Below, in pieces: positions 16,771 to 25,464 of a stretch of 64,000 nt of DNA. Below the pieces are notes generated by a model. It did no database searches and was not told where the DNA came from. It worked only from the letters and a program-made list of their open reading frames with translations. Made by a program: the position numbers and the translations under genes. This stretch comes from Vicingaceae bacterium. GTDB lineage: Bacteria; Bacteroidota; Bacteroidia; Flavobacteriales_E; Vicingaceae. How positions within the stretch are numbered: position 1 is the stretch's first letter; each line of letters opens with the position of its first letter. The DNA lies in assembly GCA_026003395.1 (NCBI GenBank), contig BPHE01000007.1:57377-121376 (forward strand), in the 5' to 3' direction.

Positions 16771-17345
16771 TCAGGATTTCTTATCTCATAATATTTACCC
16801 AAACTTTCGATGATTTTTTTTATCATTTCTATGTTTCCATTATAGGTATTTTGATTAAACCATTCGATTAACTTATTTCTTTCCCGATCATTTTCAAAAT
16901 TCCCAAATATATCTTCTTGAATTATTTCTTCATTCCACCAACCGGAGTATTTTATATAGTTTTTAATGAAAAATTCAATCATTTCAAGGTCGGAAAGCCG
17001 GTTATTTTCAAAAATCATCTTGTATACATCCAACAATAAACTATGTTCTTCGTTTTTGGCAATCATATTTACAAGCTCATTAATCAACAAAATGGCTTGA
17101 ACCTTATTTAAATTATTTGTGTAATAAAAAATTTTCCTTGATTCAATTTTTTTGACTGTATGTAAATTTTTATTGATTTTAAACTGAAAACTAATCCAAT
17201 ATTCCACCCCCGGCAAAATATTTTTTTTTCCATAAATTAAAAATGAAATCAGTCCATTTTTTTCACATAAAAATTGGTAAATAGTTTTCTTGTCCTGAAA
17301 ATTAATTTTTTTGATAAGAAAACCTGTATCCTCTGTTTCCATCAT
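16716..17345 (-). CDS. recO: DNA repair protein RecO (putative)
   Basis: The 209-residue protein begins with an OB-fold-like stretch matching the RecO N-terminus (GFLIKKINFQDKKTIYQFLCEKNGLISFLIYGKK). An all-helical region follows, as in RecO, a recombination mediator that works with RecR to load RecA at gaps. It is shorter and more diverged than typical RecO (about 230-250), and no zinc-binding cysteines are apparent, as in other Bacteroidota RecO proteins. Its start follows the porZ stop by one base, and recO beside porZ is a recurrent arrangement in the phylum, which supports the call. The 3' end overlaps the ureohydrolase gene convergently. Confidence 0.65.
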   Translation of the reverse strand: MMETEDTGFLIKKINFQDKKTIYQFLCEKNGLISFLIYGKKNILPGVEYWISFQFKINKNLHTVKKIESRKIFYYTNNLNKVQAILLINELVNMIAKNEEHSLLLDVYKMIFENNRLSDLEMIEFFIKNYIKYSGWWNEEIIQEDIFGNFENDRERNKLIEWFNQNTYNGNIEMIKKIIESLGKYYEIRNPDYFSNVFSTLDFLAKMEE

Positions 17346-17346
17346 T

Positions 17347-18309
17347 TTAATCGGACAAAACGGTAAATTTTATCGGACAAGATTTTTCACCACTGGGAGG
17401 TGTACAGACGGCAATATAAACTCCCGGAGGTATTTTTTCACCTTTAAAATTTTTCATATCCCAAAAAAATTGTCCACCCAACGAGGTATTTTCATAAATC
17501 TTATAACCATCAATAGTCATAATGGTGACTTTACTGTCGGCAACAATTTGTCTGATGGTCAAATATCCATTATACCCTTTTTTTACAGGATTTGGATAAA
17601 TCAAATAATTATCACAATTGTTTTCTCCTTCTGTGGCAAAACCTCTATATGACATAAGACCTTTATCGGTGGCAAAATATACATCGCCGGTTATGGGATT
17701 TATACAAATATCATATACAGTATTCGAAACCAATGGAGAATTTTCAAAGGAGAAATGTTCAATTTGTGAAGAAAAATCACTACTCATCAAAAATACACCG
17801 GAATTTGCCGTTGCCACCCATTTACGGTTGGCTCCATCTACTTCTATATCGAATATTGCTTCTGTTTCAAATAATTTTTGCACATTACCATCTTGTGTGA
17901 TCAAAATTTCTTGAGCTTCTCCATAACCAAGATCAAGAATTTGAGATGGATTGTTGATTAGATAGATCCCTTTATTCGTACCAAGCCATATTAAACCATT
18001 CTTATCTTCGGCAATACAATACATATAATCTCCATCCGGAATGGATCCGTTGCTCGACGAAAGAGCAATTTTTCTGTCATCAGAGATATTTCCCGGCGTA
18101 TCATTATCATCATAAATAATCACTGTATTCGTTCGACTTTGTATTAGCCATTTTTGATTGTATTGATCTATATGCAAACGAGTGATGGCTTCATTGTTTT
18201 GATAGGGACTTAGATTAATACTAAACCAATTTTGTTGATTATACATATGCAGAGCTTCAGGTACAGCACTGTTGACAATCCATAAGTTCCCATTTCTATC
18301 ATATTCCAT
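17347..18309 (-). CDS. porZ: PorZ, C-terminal fragment (frameshifted gene)
   Basis: This 320-residue frame carries the second part of a beta-propeller ('two-component regulator propeller' repeats such as NGNLWIVNS, NGLIWLGTNKGIYLI, GDVYFATDKGLMSY). It then has a T9SS-type C-terminal domain (about 235-320, YLIYPNPVKKG to the end). The frame is open upstream of its ATG, through VPISD, and joins the preceding frame if one T is removed near 18330. With that correction the two parts give about 775 residues, the usual PorZ length. The ATG at 18309 is therefore internal to porZ and not a real start. Confidence 0.75.
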   Translation of the reverse strand: MEYDRNGNLWIVNSAVPEALHMYNQQNWFSINLSPYQNNEAITRLHIDQYNQKWLIQSRTNTVIIYDDNDTPGNISDDRKIALSSSNGSIPDGDYMYCIAEDKNGLIWLGTNKGIYLINNPSQILDLGYGEAQEILITQDGNVQKLFETEAIFDIEVDGANRKWVATANSGVFLMSSDFSSQIEHFSFENSPLVSNTVYDICINPITGDVYFATDKGLMSYRGFATEGENNCDNYLIYPNPVKKGYNGYLTIRQIVADSKVTIMTIDGYKIYENTSLGGQFFWDMKNFKGEKIPPGVYIAVCTPPSGEKSCPIKFTVLSD

Positions 18310-19666
18310 ATCCGATATTGGAACGAAGTAATATATCAGAATTACTTTTTAAAGCAGAATTGGCTGGATTATAATGTCTGTAAAATTCGTCGTTTTTATA
18401 TTCAAACAAACCATTTCCATAAGATCCAATAAAAAAGTGTTTATTATCTTTCGGATCTATTGCAATGCCGGTCAAATCAAAAGCTGTATCAAGAGGAAAA
18501 ACATCTCTTAAAATGGTTTTCCATTGATTATCTCTGAAAATATGAATTCCTTCAGTATAATATGTTGGATTGAATGAGCTTAAATCCCATATACCCGGAA
18601 CGCCTATGATGGTGTTGTTTTGATATTTTATTCTAAAAAAACTCCCTCTTTCCGGCCCATTTGGTTTAATCTGCCTTATGTCTTCATTATTATATTTATC
18701 AATTAACCCTAATTCATTGTCCCCAATGATTGTTCTTCCAAAATTTCTGTCATAAATTGCATCTAATGGATTCAAAGATTTACCGTTATACTGATAAATG
18801 ACATCTAAAACCTGTCCATTATTGTCTCTAACTACCACTCTGTCTCTATAAGTAAAAGTTATATCGTTTTGTTCATTGATTCTTACTCTTACAAACTTAT
18901 AGTTATCATAATTGGTAGTATAGACAAAGCCATTATTGGTTTTTACAAATAAAGAATCGTTTTGTCCAGGAATGTTGTTTTCTTTTACAATATAGAGATT
19001 ATTGTTATGATGAAAACAAGCCAAAATATTAAAATTGTTAAAAGGTATGATTTTGCTCCAATTATTAAAATCTTCGGCATTTTTGCTTATTGGTAGATAA
19101 TAAATTCCTTTTTCGGTGGCCACATAAATAGTATCTTTGAATATATCAATATCGTTCGTTTTAATAAAATTTGAGGTTAATTTATAGTTTTCCAGAATAA
19201 CATTTTTATCCGGATCAAACTTAATCACTCCAAAGTTTGTTAAAATGTAATAAAAATTCCCACCCGGTGTTTTTACTTTTTTAAACCGCACTATTTGCTT
19301 ATCTGCACTTATTGTTTTTAGTTTTATGTCGGGAAAGTTTATGATTTTTTCATCGATTAAAACATCAATATTTCCATTTTTATAACCAATAAAAATTTTC
19401 CCATCAATATTTTCAATGGTCGAGATATTAATATCGCTTAAACCATGTATCTTATTAAATTTTTGAATTGATTTGTCTTCACCATCATAAAAAAACAGAC
19501 CCATATTTGATGCCCCAACACTTCTCCCATCATTTGAAAAACACACCCCTAAGACCTTCCCGTAGTAAAAGTGATCGGCCCATTGACCAACTTCTGATTG
19601 ACCATTCACTAAATACCATATTAATATAAATTTTAAAAATAATATAAATTGTTTCACGTGGAACAT
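18299..19666 (-). CDS. porZ: PorZ, N-terminal fragment: T9SS propeller protein (frameshifted gene)
   Basis: The 455-residue frame has a signal peptide (KQFILFLKFILIWYLVNGQ) and propeller repeats (VGASNMGLFFYDG, IFIGYKNGNIDVL, IYVATEKGIYYLP, FFIGSYGNGLFEYKN). PorZ is a cell-surface component of the type IX secretion attachment complex that delivers anionic LPS to the sortase PorU (known from Porphyromonas). The frame ends abruptly at SNIGYGI, where another frame continues the protein (see 17347-18309). The first six codons coincide with a parS-like site. It lies 41 bases after mnmG, on the same strand, and before recO. Either a sequencing error or a real null allele would explain the break. 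Confidence 0.75.
   Translation of the reverse strand: MFHVKQFILFLKFILIWYLVNGQSEVGQWADHFYYGKVLGVCFSNDGRSVGASNMGLFFYDGEDKSIQKFNKIHGLSDINISTIENIDGKIFIGYKNGNIDVLIDEKIINFPDIKLKTISADKQIVRFKKVKTPGGNFYYILTNFGVIKFDPDKNVILENYKLTSNFIKTNDIDIFKDTIYVATEKGIYYLPISKNAEDFNNWSKIIPFNNFNILACFHHNNNLYIVKENNIPGQNDSLFVKTNNGFVYTTNYDNYKFVRVRINEQNDITFTYRDRVVVRDNNGQVLDVIYQYNGKSLNPLDAIYDRNFGRTIIGDNELGLIDKYNNEDIRQIKPNGPERGSFFRIKYQNNTIIGVPGIWDLSSFNPTYYTEGIHIFRDNQWKTILRDVFPLDTAFDLTGIAIDPKDNKHFFIGSYGNGLFEYKNDEFYRHYNPANSALKSNSDILLRSNIGYGI
19650..19665. promoter_or_regulatory. parS-like ParB-binding site 1 (start of porZ)
   Basis: TGTTTCACGTGGAACA matches the 16-base parS consensus TGTTTCACGTGAAACA at 15 of 16 positions. Read on the minus strand it is the porZ start (codons for MFHVKQ). 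A second site lies 1.93 kb away at 21584. Confidence 0.75.
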
Positions 19667-19707
19667 TTCACCGATTTTAATAAAAAATTTAAAATCCCAA
19701 TCAATAA

Positions 19708-21570
19708 TTATTTTCCTAAAAAAATCATTAGGATGCTTATGTCTGATGGAGACACTCCGCTTATTCTTGATGCTTGTCCCAATGTTTGAGGTCTGATTTT
19801 GGATAATTTTTCCCTGGCTTCCGCACTTAAAGAATGAATTTTGGAATAATCAATATTGTCCCAAATTTTTATTTCATCTAAAACATTAAATTTGTCGGCC
19901 ATTTGTTTTTCTCGTTCAATATAACCCCTGTATTTTATTTCTATCTCCGCTTGACGGACAATTTCATCGTTGATTTTATCCAAAATTTCTTCAGGCAAAT
20001 ATTTTATTATTTCTTCCAATTTAACTTGTGGTCTTAATATTAATTGGGCCCACTTATTTTTTTGCGTTAATGGTGAACTCTCTTTAGCCATTAAATATTG
20101 ATTGATTGTTTCAGGTTCAACGGAATTTTCCTCCAAATATTTTATAAGATGCTGTGTTTTATTGATTTTTTCTTCCATTTTTCGCATTCTGTTTTCATCA
20201 GCCAGACCCAATTTATATGATAACTCCGTTAATCTCAAATCGGCATTGTCTTGTCTTAGCAATATGCGGTATTCTGCCCTTGAAGTGAACATTCTGTATG
20301 GTTCTTCCGTACCTTTTGTTATCAAATCATCTATCAAAACACCTATGTATGCTTGGTCTCTTTTCAAAATAAAAGGTTCTTTGTCATTAATTTTCAAATG
20401 GGCATTAATGCCGGCCATTATTCCTTGTCCGGCAGCTTCTTCATATCCGGTAGTACCGTTTATTTGTCCGGCAAAAAATAAATTTTCTATTATTTTGGTT
20501 TCCAAAGAATACTTCAATTGAGTCGGAGGAAAATAATCATATTCTATGGCATAACCCGGTCTAAACATTTTAACATTTTCCAAACCGGGAATTTCTCTTA
20601 AAGCTCTGTATTGAACATCTTCAGGCAATGAGGTTGAGAAACCGTTAAGATAAATCTCCACGGTGTTCCATCCTTCAGGTTCTATAAACAATTGATGTCT
20701 TTCTTTGTCTGCAAATCTTACCAACTTATCCTCAATCGAAGGACAATATCTTGGCCCCAATCCCTTGATACGTCCACTAAACATAGGAGATTTATCAAAT
20801 CCTTCTGCTAATATTTCGTGCACTCGTGAGTTGGTGTAGGTAATAAAACAACTTTTTTGTTGTGTTAGAGGTTTTGTTTCATCGCTGTATGAAAATTTTT
20901 CCGGTTTTTCATCTCCTTTTTGTTCTTCTGTTTTGCTGTAATCAATGGTTCTGCCGTCCAATCTTGGTGGTGTGCCTGTTTTCATCCGTCCGCTTTCAAA
21001 GCCAAGCGAAACCAATTGTGCCGTAATTCCTTTGGCGGCTTTTTCGCCCATTCTGCCTCCGCCAAATTGTTTTTCTCCAATGTGTATGATGCCGTTCAAG
21101 AATGTACCATTGGTCAGAATTACGGCCTTTGACCGGAATTTTATCCCCATTTGAGTGACAACACCGACAACTTTATCTTTTTCTATAATCAAAGATTCCA
21201 CCGTATCTTGCCAAAAATCCAGAAGAGGTATCTGTTCCAATTTTTGTCTCCAAATCTGTGCAAAAAGCATTCTGTCGTTTTGTGTTCTTGGGCTCCACAT
21301 GGCCGGTCCTTTTGACCGGTTAAGCATACGAAATTGAATGGCGGACAAATCCGATACAATGCCGCTATATCCTCCCAAAGCATCGATTTCTCTTACAATC
21401 TGCCCTTTTGCTATTCCTCCCATGGCAGGATTGCATGACATTTGGGCTATGGTTTGCATGTTCATGGTAATAAGCAATGTCTTAGACCCCAAATTTGCAG
21501 CGGCTGCGGCTGCTTCACAACCGGCATGCCCTCCTCCTACCACAATTATATCATATGTTGATTGCAACAT
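19708..21570 (-). CDS. mnmG: tRNA uridine-5-carboxymethylaminomethyl modification enzyme MnmG (GidA)
   Basis: The 620-residue FAD enzyme works with MnmE (not in this window) to make cmnm5U34 in certain tRNAs. The N-terminal dinucleotide-binding motif is [15 protein letters not shown]. GidA signatures include [22 protein letters not shown] and [11 protein letters not shown], with a C-terminal helical MnmE-binding domain. ATG at 21570 is chosen. An in-frame TTG at 21606 would add residues (FHVKQ) that are simply the translated parS-like sequence. It is the first gene of mnmG-porZ-recO. In many bacteria gidA is near parAB and the origin, which agrees with the two flanking parS-like sites. Confidence 0.95.
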   Translation of the reverse strand: MLQSTYDIIVVGGGHAGCEAAAAAANLGSKTLLITMNMQTIAQMSCNPAMGGIAKGQIVREIDALGGYSGIVSDLSAIQFRMLNRSKGPAMWSPRTQNDRMLFAQIWRQKLEQIPLLDFWQDTVESLIIEKDKVVGVVTQMGIKFRSKAVILTNGTFLNGIIHIGEKQFGGGRMGEKAAKGITAQLVSLGFESGRMKTGTPPRLDGRTIDYSKTEEQKGDEKPEKFSYSDETKPLTQQKSCFITYTNSRVHEILAEGFDKSPMFSGRIKGLGPRYCPSIEDKLVRFADKERHQLFIEPEGWNTVEIYLNGFSTSLPEDVQYRALREIPGLENVKMFRPGYAIEYDYFPPTQLKYSLETKIIENLFFAGQINGTTGYEEAAGQGIMAGINAHLKINDKEPFILKRDQAYIGVLIDDLITKGTEEPYRMFTSRAEYRILLRQDNADLRLTELSYKLGLADENRMRKMEEKINKTQHLIKYLEENSVEPETINQYLMAKESSPLTQKNKWAQLILRPQVKLEEIIKYLPEEILDKINDEIVRQAEIEIKYRGYIEREKQMADKFNVLDEIKIWDNIDYSKIHSLSAEAREKLSKIRPQTLGQASRISGVSPSDISILMIFLGK

Positions 21571-21583
21571 GAGTGATTCTTTT

Positions 21584-21599
21584 TGTTTCACGTGAAACT
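21584..21599. promoter_or_regulatory. parS-like ParB-binding site 2 (leader of mnmG)
   Basis: TGTTTCACGTGAAACT contains the perfect 14-base palindrome GTTTCACGTGAAAC and matches the parS consensus at 15 of 16 positions. It lies 13 bases upstream of the mnmG ATG and next to a -7-like element, so it occupies the presumed start of transcription. Confidence 0.8.
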
Positions 21600-21603
21600 T
21601 TTG

Positions 21604-21611
21604 CAAAAGTA
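21604..21611 (-). promoter_or_regulatory. -7 promoter element of mnmG
   Basis: On the minus strand the bases read TACTTTTG, fitting TAnnTTTG. The predicted start near 21597 falls inside parS-like site 2. No -33 box was seen at the standard spacing. Confidence 0.4.
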
Positions 21612-21728
21612 AGCGATATTTTCATAAACCCGGTATTTTTAAATGATTTTAGGAGTGTAACATTCTATTGTAACCCGCTTTTTAATCATCAGGAATAATT
21701 TTGTTTTAGAACCTTTAAGTTTAACAAT

Positions 21729-21779
21729 ATGAAACGTCTAACAGAAAAAGAACTTATGGAAATATTAGAAAAAAGATGA
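21729..21779 (+). other. 16-codon ORF before the zinc-peptidase gene
   Basis: ATG to TGA encodes MKRLTEKELMEILEKR, seven bases before the next start codon and in another frame. It could be a leader peptide, a displaced N-terminus, or chance. It has no recognised match. Confidence 0.2.
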
Positions 21780-21786
21780 TGAAATA

Positions 21787-22680
21787 ATGGAAATATCAAC
21801 TCAATTGCAAGAAAAATTTTTAAATGAAAGAAAAAATGATATTAACTTGATTATTGAAACAATCGAAAAAAATGACCGAAAGTTGAAACAGGCGCTATCC
21901 GAAGCCAGCGGGCTATCACTTTCTGTTCCATCTCATGTCAGATTATCCAATTTTACTCGTCAAACCCGAGCAGTAATCAGAAAAGTTTATAATTACGATT
22001 TGCCGGTCAGTATTCGTGAAATTTTAGAAAAAACAGACCAGGAAATAATAAATTTCTTTATACATTACAAGCATATACAACCTGCTTTGACTTTAATGAA
22101 GTTTTTGGAAAATAATTATCAAAACAATGAGCAGGAGGTTAATTTGTTCCGAGAAACATCTAAACACTTAAAACAAATAAAACAAAAGGTTGAAAATTCG
22201 GAATTGTATAATTGGATCAAGCAAATTTCTTATCTTATGATGGGTCAGTTTGGTAAAAATCAAATAATCATAAACCTCATTCCCATTATTCTATATGCCG
22301 ACAATAGGAACTTCAGTGTTCAAAATGTTGCAATCGTCGTATATCTTCACGAACTGGTGCATGCATATACCTTTTTGGGTTTTGACAAAGATGGACATCA
22401 ATGGAATGATTCGCCTTTGCATAACGAAAAAAAAGATTCATATATCATAGAAGGCCTCGCAAATGCCTATTCTGTTCTGATTCTAACAAAACTATACCCT
22501 GAAACGGAAAATGTAATAGACGACTTAATTTTCAACAATTCTACAGAGAAATACAGAGATTTTGTAAACAGATTAAATTTTAATAGCCCAAGAATATATG
22601 AAAATCTTCGAAGAGCCATGATAGAATTTAAGCATAATCCTTCTATGAGTTACCAATCATTTTTAAATATAGCCCTTTGA
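21787..22680 (+). CDS. Uncharacterised protein with a gluzincin-type HExxH...E site
   Basis: The 297-residue protein has no signal peptide. A Lys/Glu-rich helical N-terminal half (about 1-160) precedes a zincin signature: LHELVHAY (His188, Glu189, His192) and, 29 residues after the second His, IIEGLANAYSV with Glu222 as candidate third zinc ligand. Spacing and the EGLAxA context are those of gluzincin metallopeptidases. I do not recognise the family. The absence of export signals suggests an intracellular peptidase or a zincin-fold protein. It is encoded alone and divergent from mnmG. The function of a zinc peptidase is inferred from the motif only. Confidence 0.65.
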   Translation: MEISTQLQEKFLNERKNDINLIIETIEKNDRKLKQALSEASGLSLSVPSHVRLSNFTRQTRAVIRKVYNYDLPVSIREILEKTDQEIINFFIHYKHIQPALTLMKFLENNYQNNEQEVNLFRETSKHLKQIKQKVENSELYNWIKQISYLMMGQFGKNQIIINLIPIILYADNRNFSVQNVAIVVYLHELVHAYTFLGFDKDGHQWNDSPLHNEKKDSYIIEGLANAYSVLILTKLYPETENVIDDLIFNNSTEKYRDFVNRLNFNSPRIYENLRRAMIEFKHNPSMSYQSFLNIAL

Positions 22681-22746
22681 TTATTCACCACAAAAACTGT
22701 TTACAAAAAATATAAACGTTCTGTTAAAAACATTTAAAAAAGAATT

Positions 22747-22865
22747 GAAGCATAGCTTGCATTTTCGGGTTTATCAACAATCAAAAGATGATTGATTCGA
22801 AAAAAGCAAGATTGGACGCCATGCTTCATAGTAAATTTAAGGGCTTGAGAGGCGTCGGCAAGCCG
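22747..22865 (+). other. Hairpin-rich leader before the outer-membrane barrel gene
   Basis: An 81-base imperfect stem-loop is built from GAAGCAT/ATGCTTC (22747-22753 with 22821-22827), CTTGC/GCAAG (22756-22760 with 22806-22810), TTTTCG/CGAAAA (22762-22767 with 22798-22803) and an inner ATCAACAATC/GATGATTGAT stem closed by AAAA. A second pairing GGCTTG/CAAGCC (22842-22847 with 22859-22864) follows. GACGCC (22815-22820) can pair with GGCGTC (22851-22856) as an alternative. It ends 18 bases before the ATG at 22883 and has no T-run, so it resembles a structured 5' UTR more than a terminator. No known riboswitch was recognised. Confidence 0.45.
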
Positions 22866-22882
22866 TATTAAAATTTAAAATT

Positions 22883-23581
22883 ATGAAAAAAACATTTCTA
22901 GTTATATTCCTAATGTCTGCTTTACTTGTAAAATCACAAAATCATGGATTTGTGACTCCTTTTGTTGGTTTGGGCATACCTTTGGGAGATTATTTGTATA
23001 ACGGATATGCCCTGGTTGGATCAAATTTTGGCATCGAAGGAGGATATTATTTCAAAAATAAAATTGGCCTGGGAATCAGAATCGCCTCTACCACCAATCA
23101 ATTTGACAATTATATTTTTGCCTATGAATTTGAGGATGCGCTTAACTCTTCCGGAATAAGTTACAATAGTATATCCGTAGATGGAGGAAAGTGGAGTTTG
23201 TTAAATGCCGGAATAGGCCTTTATTCCACTATTAGCATCAGCCAAAAATTTAAACTCGAAACAAAGGGCGTTTTTGGTTTGTTAAATGTAAAATCTCCCT
23301 ATATTGATGTAAGGGTGAGCGGGCCTTTTTACAACATGAAAATCTATGAAAATTCTTCGAGCGTTACATCATTTCAATATAATTTTGAACTTGCTTTTAA
23401 ATATTTTGTTTCGGAAAATTTTTCTATAAACTTATACGGTGGCGTCATTTCATCCAAACCATATTTCTCTACTACGGTCGAATCTACAATCAACGGTAGT
23501 AAAACTGTTGAGAATGAAAGATTTAGCCAGCAGATCTTGTTAATCAATACAGGCATCGGTTTCACCTATGTTCTACAATAG
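22883..23581 (+). CDS. Outer-membrane beta-barrel protein
   Basis: This 232-residue protein has a signal peptide (MKKTFLVIFLMSALLVKSQN) and alternating amphipathic strands typical of the Bacteroidota OMP_b-brl class (GFVTPFVGLGIPLGDYLY, NFGIEGGYYFKNKIGLGIRI, FELAFKYFVSENFSINLYGG). It ends in a short strand (GIGFTYVLQ). A small 8-10 stranded barrel is likely. No enzyme motif was seen. It lies between two hairpin-rich spacers, one possibly its leader and the other its terminator. Confidence 0.75.
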   Translation: MKKTFLVIFLMSALLVKSQNHGFVTPFVGLGIPLGDYLYNGYALVGSNFGIEGGYYFKNKIGLGIRIASTTNQFDNYIFAYEFEDALNSSGISYNSISVDGGKWSLLNAGIGLYSTISISQKFKLETKGVFGLLNVKSPYIDVRVSGPFYNMKIYENSSSVTSFQYNFELAFKYFVSENFSINLYGGVISSKPYFSTTVESTINGSKTVENERFSQQILLINTGIGFTYVLQ

Positions 23582-23665
23582 ATTTAATATCAAAATACAC
23601 CGACAAAAGTACCGATAAATAATATATCAAATTGTAGATCACACATTTGTAAAAGAAGGTTAGGA

Positions 23666-23742
23666 AAGCATAAGCAATCCTTTGTTTATTGATTTAGAAC
23701 AATAAATGCCAATACAGCGTATTGGCATTTATGTTTATGCTT
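23666..23742 (+). terminator. Compound hairpin downstream of the barrel gene, terminator-like
   Basis: The core is a perfect 14-base stem ATAAATGCCAATAC/GTATTGGCATTTAT (23702-23715 with 23719-23732) with a 3-base loop. An outer AAGCATAA/TTATGCTT pair (23666-23673 with 23735-23742) encloses it. Only short T-stretches follow, so termination is plausible but not certain. Confidence 0.55.
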
Positions 23743-23783
23743 ACCTGAAAAATTTAGAAAACTTTCAAATTAAATTATTTTTT

Positions 23784-23791
23784 TAACTTTG
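23784..23791 (+). promoter_or_regulatory. -7 promoter element of the DUF177/rpmF/plsX operon
   Basis: TAACTTTG fits TAnnTTTG, twelve bases before the ATG at 23803, giving a leader of only a few bases. No clear -33 TTTG. Confidence 0.4.
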
Positions 23792-23802
23792 CCCACATTT
23801 TT

Positions 23803-24288
23803 ATGAAAGAAAAGGATTTCAAATACAAAGAATATATTTTGCCCTTAGCAGGGCTGAAAGACGGTGATCATCAATATGATTTTCATATTGGAGAGTCGTT
23901 TTTTAAGAATATGGGATGGGATCAATTGGATGGTGAAAATATAGACATTGATCTCAATCTTAGCAAACACAATAAGTTGATGGTGCTAGATTTTGATTTT
24001 CACGGAAGTGTTTTTTGTCCATGTGACCGTTGTCTTGACCCTTATGAAATATCATTGAAATTTAAAGACCGGTTAATAATCAAGTTTTCTCCGGAAATTT
24101 CAGAACCTGAAATTTATGAAGACGATGAGAATGTGGTTATGTATGTAAATGAAGACACCTCCGAAATCGATCTCTCCCATTTTATATATGAATCCATAAT
24201 TTTGCAAATACCTATTAAAAGGGCACACGAGATAGATCAATGCAATAGCGAAATAATCAAAATATTAAAAAATTACCAGGTAGAATAA
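23803..24288 (+). CDS. DUF177 (YceD-type) protein linked to rRNA/L32
   Basis: The 161-residue cytosolic protein has the DUF177 signature VFCPCDRCLDPYEI (a CxxC pair, possibly metal-binding) and an acidic middle (EISEPEIYEDDENVV). YceD-family proteins are genetically linked to 23S rRNA accumulation and are nearly always encoded just before rpmF, as here (25 bases). First gene of the run DUF177-rpmF-plsX-fabH-accB-accC. Confidence 0.9.
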   Translation: MKEKDFKYKEYILPLAGLKDGDHQYDFHIGESFFKNMGWDQLDGENIDIDLNLSKHNKLMVLDFDFHGSVFCPCDRCLDPYEISLKFKDRLIIKFSPEISEPEIYEDDENVVMYVNEDTSEIDLSHFIYESIILQIPIKRAHEIDQCNSEIIKILKNYQVE

Positions 24289-24313
24289 TTGTTAACCATT
24301 AAAATATACCGTT

Positions 24314-24505
24314 ATGCCAAATCCAAAACGTAAACATTCGAAAACCAGAAGAGACAAGAGAAGAACTCATTACAAAGCAACAGCGCCGACCATTGCCATT
24401 TGTCCTGTGACCGGTCAGCCCCATTTGTTTCACCGGGCTTATTGGTATGAAGGAAAACTCTATTATCGAGGCAAGGTAGTAATGGATAAAACTGCTCAAG
24501 AGTAG
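24314..24505 (+). CDS. rpmF: 50S ribosomal protein L32
   Basis: The 63-residue basic protein has the L32 N-terminus [20 protein letters not shown] and the Bacteroidota-type core [15 protein letters not shown]. Only one cysteine remains, so this is the non-zinc form. It lies between DUF177 and plsX, linking ribosome supply to membrane lipid synthesis as in many bacteria. Confidence 0.97.
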   Translation: MPNPKRKHSKTRRDKRRTHYKATAPTIAICPVTGQPHLFHRAYWYEGKLYYRGKVVMDKTAQE

Positions 24506-24516
24506 TTTTTATCGAA

Positions 24517-25464
24517 ATGAAGCTAAACATTGGGTTGGATGCCATGGGGGGCGATTATGCTCCCCGTGAGACCGTAGCGGGTGCTGTCTTAGCTGCCAAA
24601 CAGTGGGAAGGGCAGGTGGAATTTTATTTGTTTGGAAGGAAATCCGACTTAGAAAGAGAACTCTCGTCTTATCCGATACAAAAAAATATTCATATAGTAG
24701 ACTGCCCCGAAGTAATCGAAATGGGAGAACACCCTACCAAGGCCTTGCCCAAAAAGCCCTTATCGAGCATTATGGTTGGATTTGATTATCTTAAAAACAA
24801 AAAAATCGATGCTTTTGCCGGGGCCGGCAACACCGGGGCTATGATCGTGGCTGCCATGTACACTGTAAAACCTATTGAGGGCATCATTCGTCCCTGTATT
24901 ACCTCTATTTTACCAAAAGAAGAAGGCGGCGTAAATATTTTATTGGATGTTGGGGCAAATGCCGATTGCAAACCCGATGTGCTTTACCAATTTGCCATTC
25001 TCGGATCAATTTATGCTAAAAATGTTTTGAATATAGACAATCCAAGAGTCGGGCTTTTAAATATCGGCGAAGAAGAAGAGAAAGGAAACATGCTTACGCA
25101 GGCTGCTTACCGCTTGATGAAAAACTCCGGAGATTTCAATTTTGTTGGAAATGTTGAGGGGCGTGATTTATTTATCGATAAAGCCGATGTGATTGTTTGC
25201 GATGGTTTTACCGGAAATGTTGTTTTAAAAACGGCTGAAGCTTTCTATACCTTGATAAAGAAAAGAAATCTTGAGGACGATTATTTTAAACGGTTCAATT
25301 TTGAGAACTACGGAGGAACTCCCATACTCGGAATTAATGCTCCCGTTATTGTAGGTCACGGAATTTCCAATGCATCCACAATATCCAATATGCTCAACTT
25401 AGCCAAAGAGGTTGCCGAAGCCGGATTGTCTGAAAAAATTAAAATTGCACTTGTACATGAATAA
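24517..25464 (+). CDS. plsX: Phosphate acyltransferase PlsX
   Basis: This 315-residue enzyme makes acyl-phosphate from acyl-ACP for PlsY-dependent phosphatidic acid synthesis. Family motifs are [17 protein letters not shown] at the N-terminus, [32 protein letters not shown], and [16 protein letters not shown] near the C-terminus. It starts 11 bases after rpmF and its end overlaps fabH by eight bases. Confidence 0.97.
   Translation: MKLNIGLDAMGGDYAPRETVAGAVLAAKQWEGQVEFYLFGRKSDLERELSSYPIQKNIHIVDCPEVIEMGEHPTKALPKKPLSSIMVGFDYLKNKKIDAFAGAGNTGAMIVAAMYTVKPIEGIIRPCITSILPKEEGGVNILLDVGANADCKPDVLYQFAILGSIYAKNVLNIDNPRVGLLNIGEEEEKGNMLTQAAYRLMKNSGDFNFVGNVEGRDLFIDKADVIVCDGFTGNVVLKTAEAFYTLIKKRNLEDDYFKRFNFENYGGTPILGINAPVIVGHGISNASTISNMLNLAKEVAEAGLSEKIKIALVHE

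Noticed and set aside
21570..21606. Twelve-residue N-terminal extension of MnmG from TTG 21606
   Set aside because: The extra residues are a translation of the parS-like palindrome, and family homology begins at [14 protein letters not shown].
19600..21790. Chromosome replication origin near the parS-like sites
   Set aside because: No DnaA-box cluster or AT-rich unwinding element was recognised, and dnaA/dnaN are not in the window. Proximity to the origin is only inferred.
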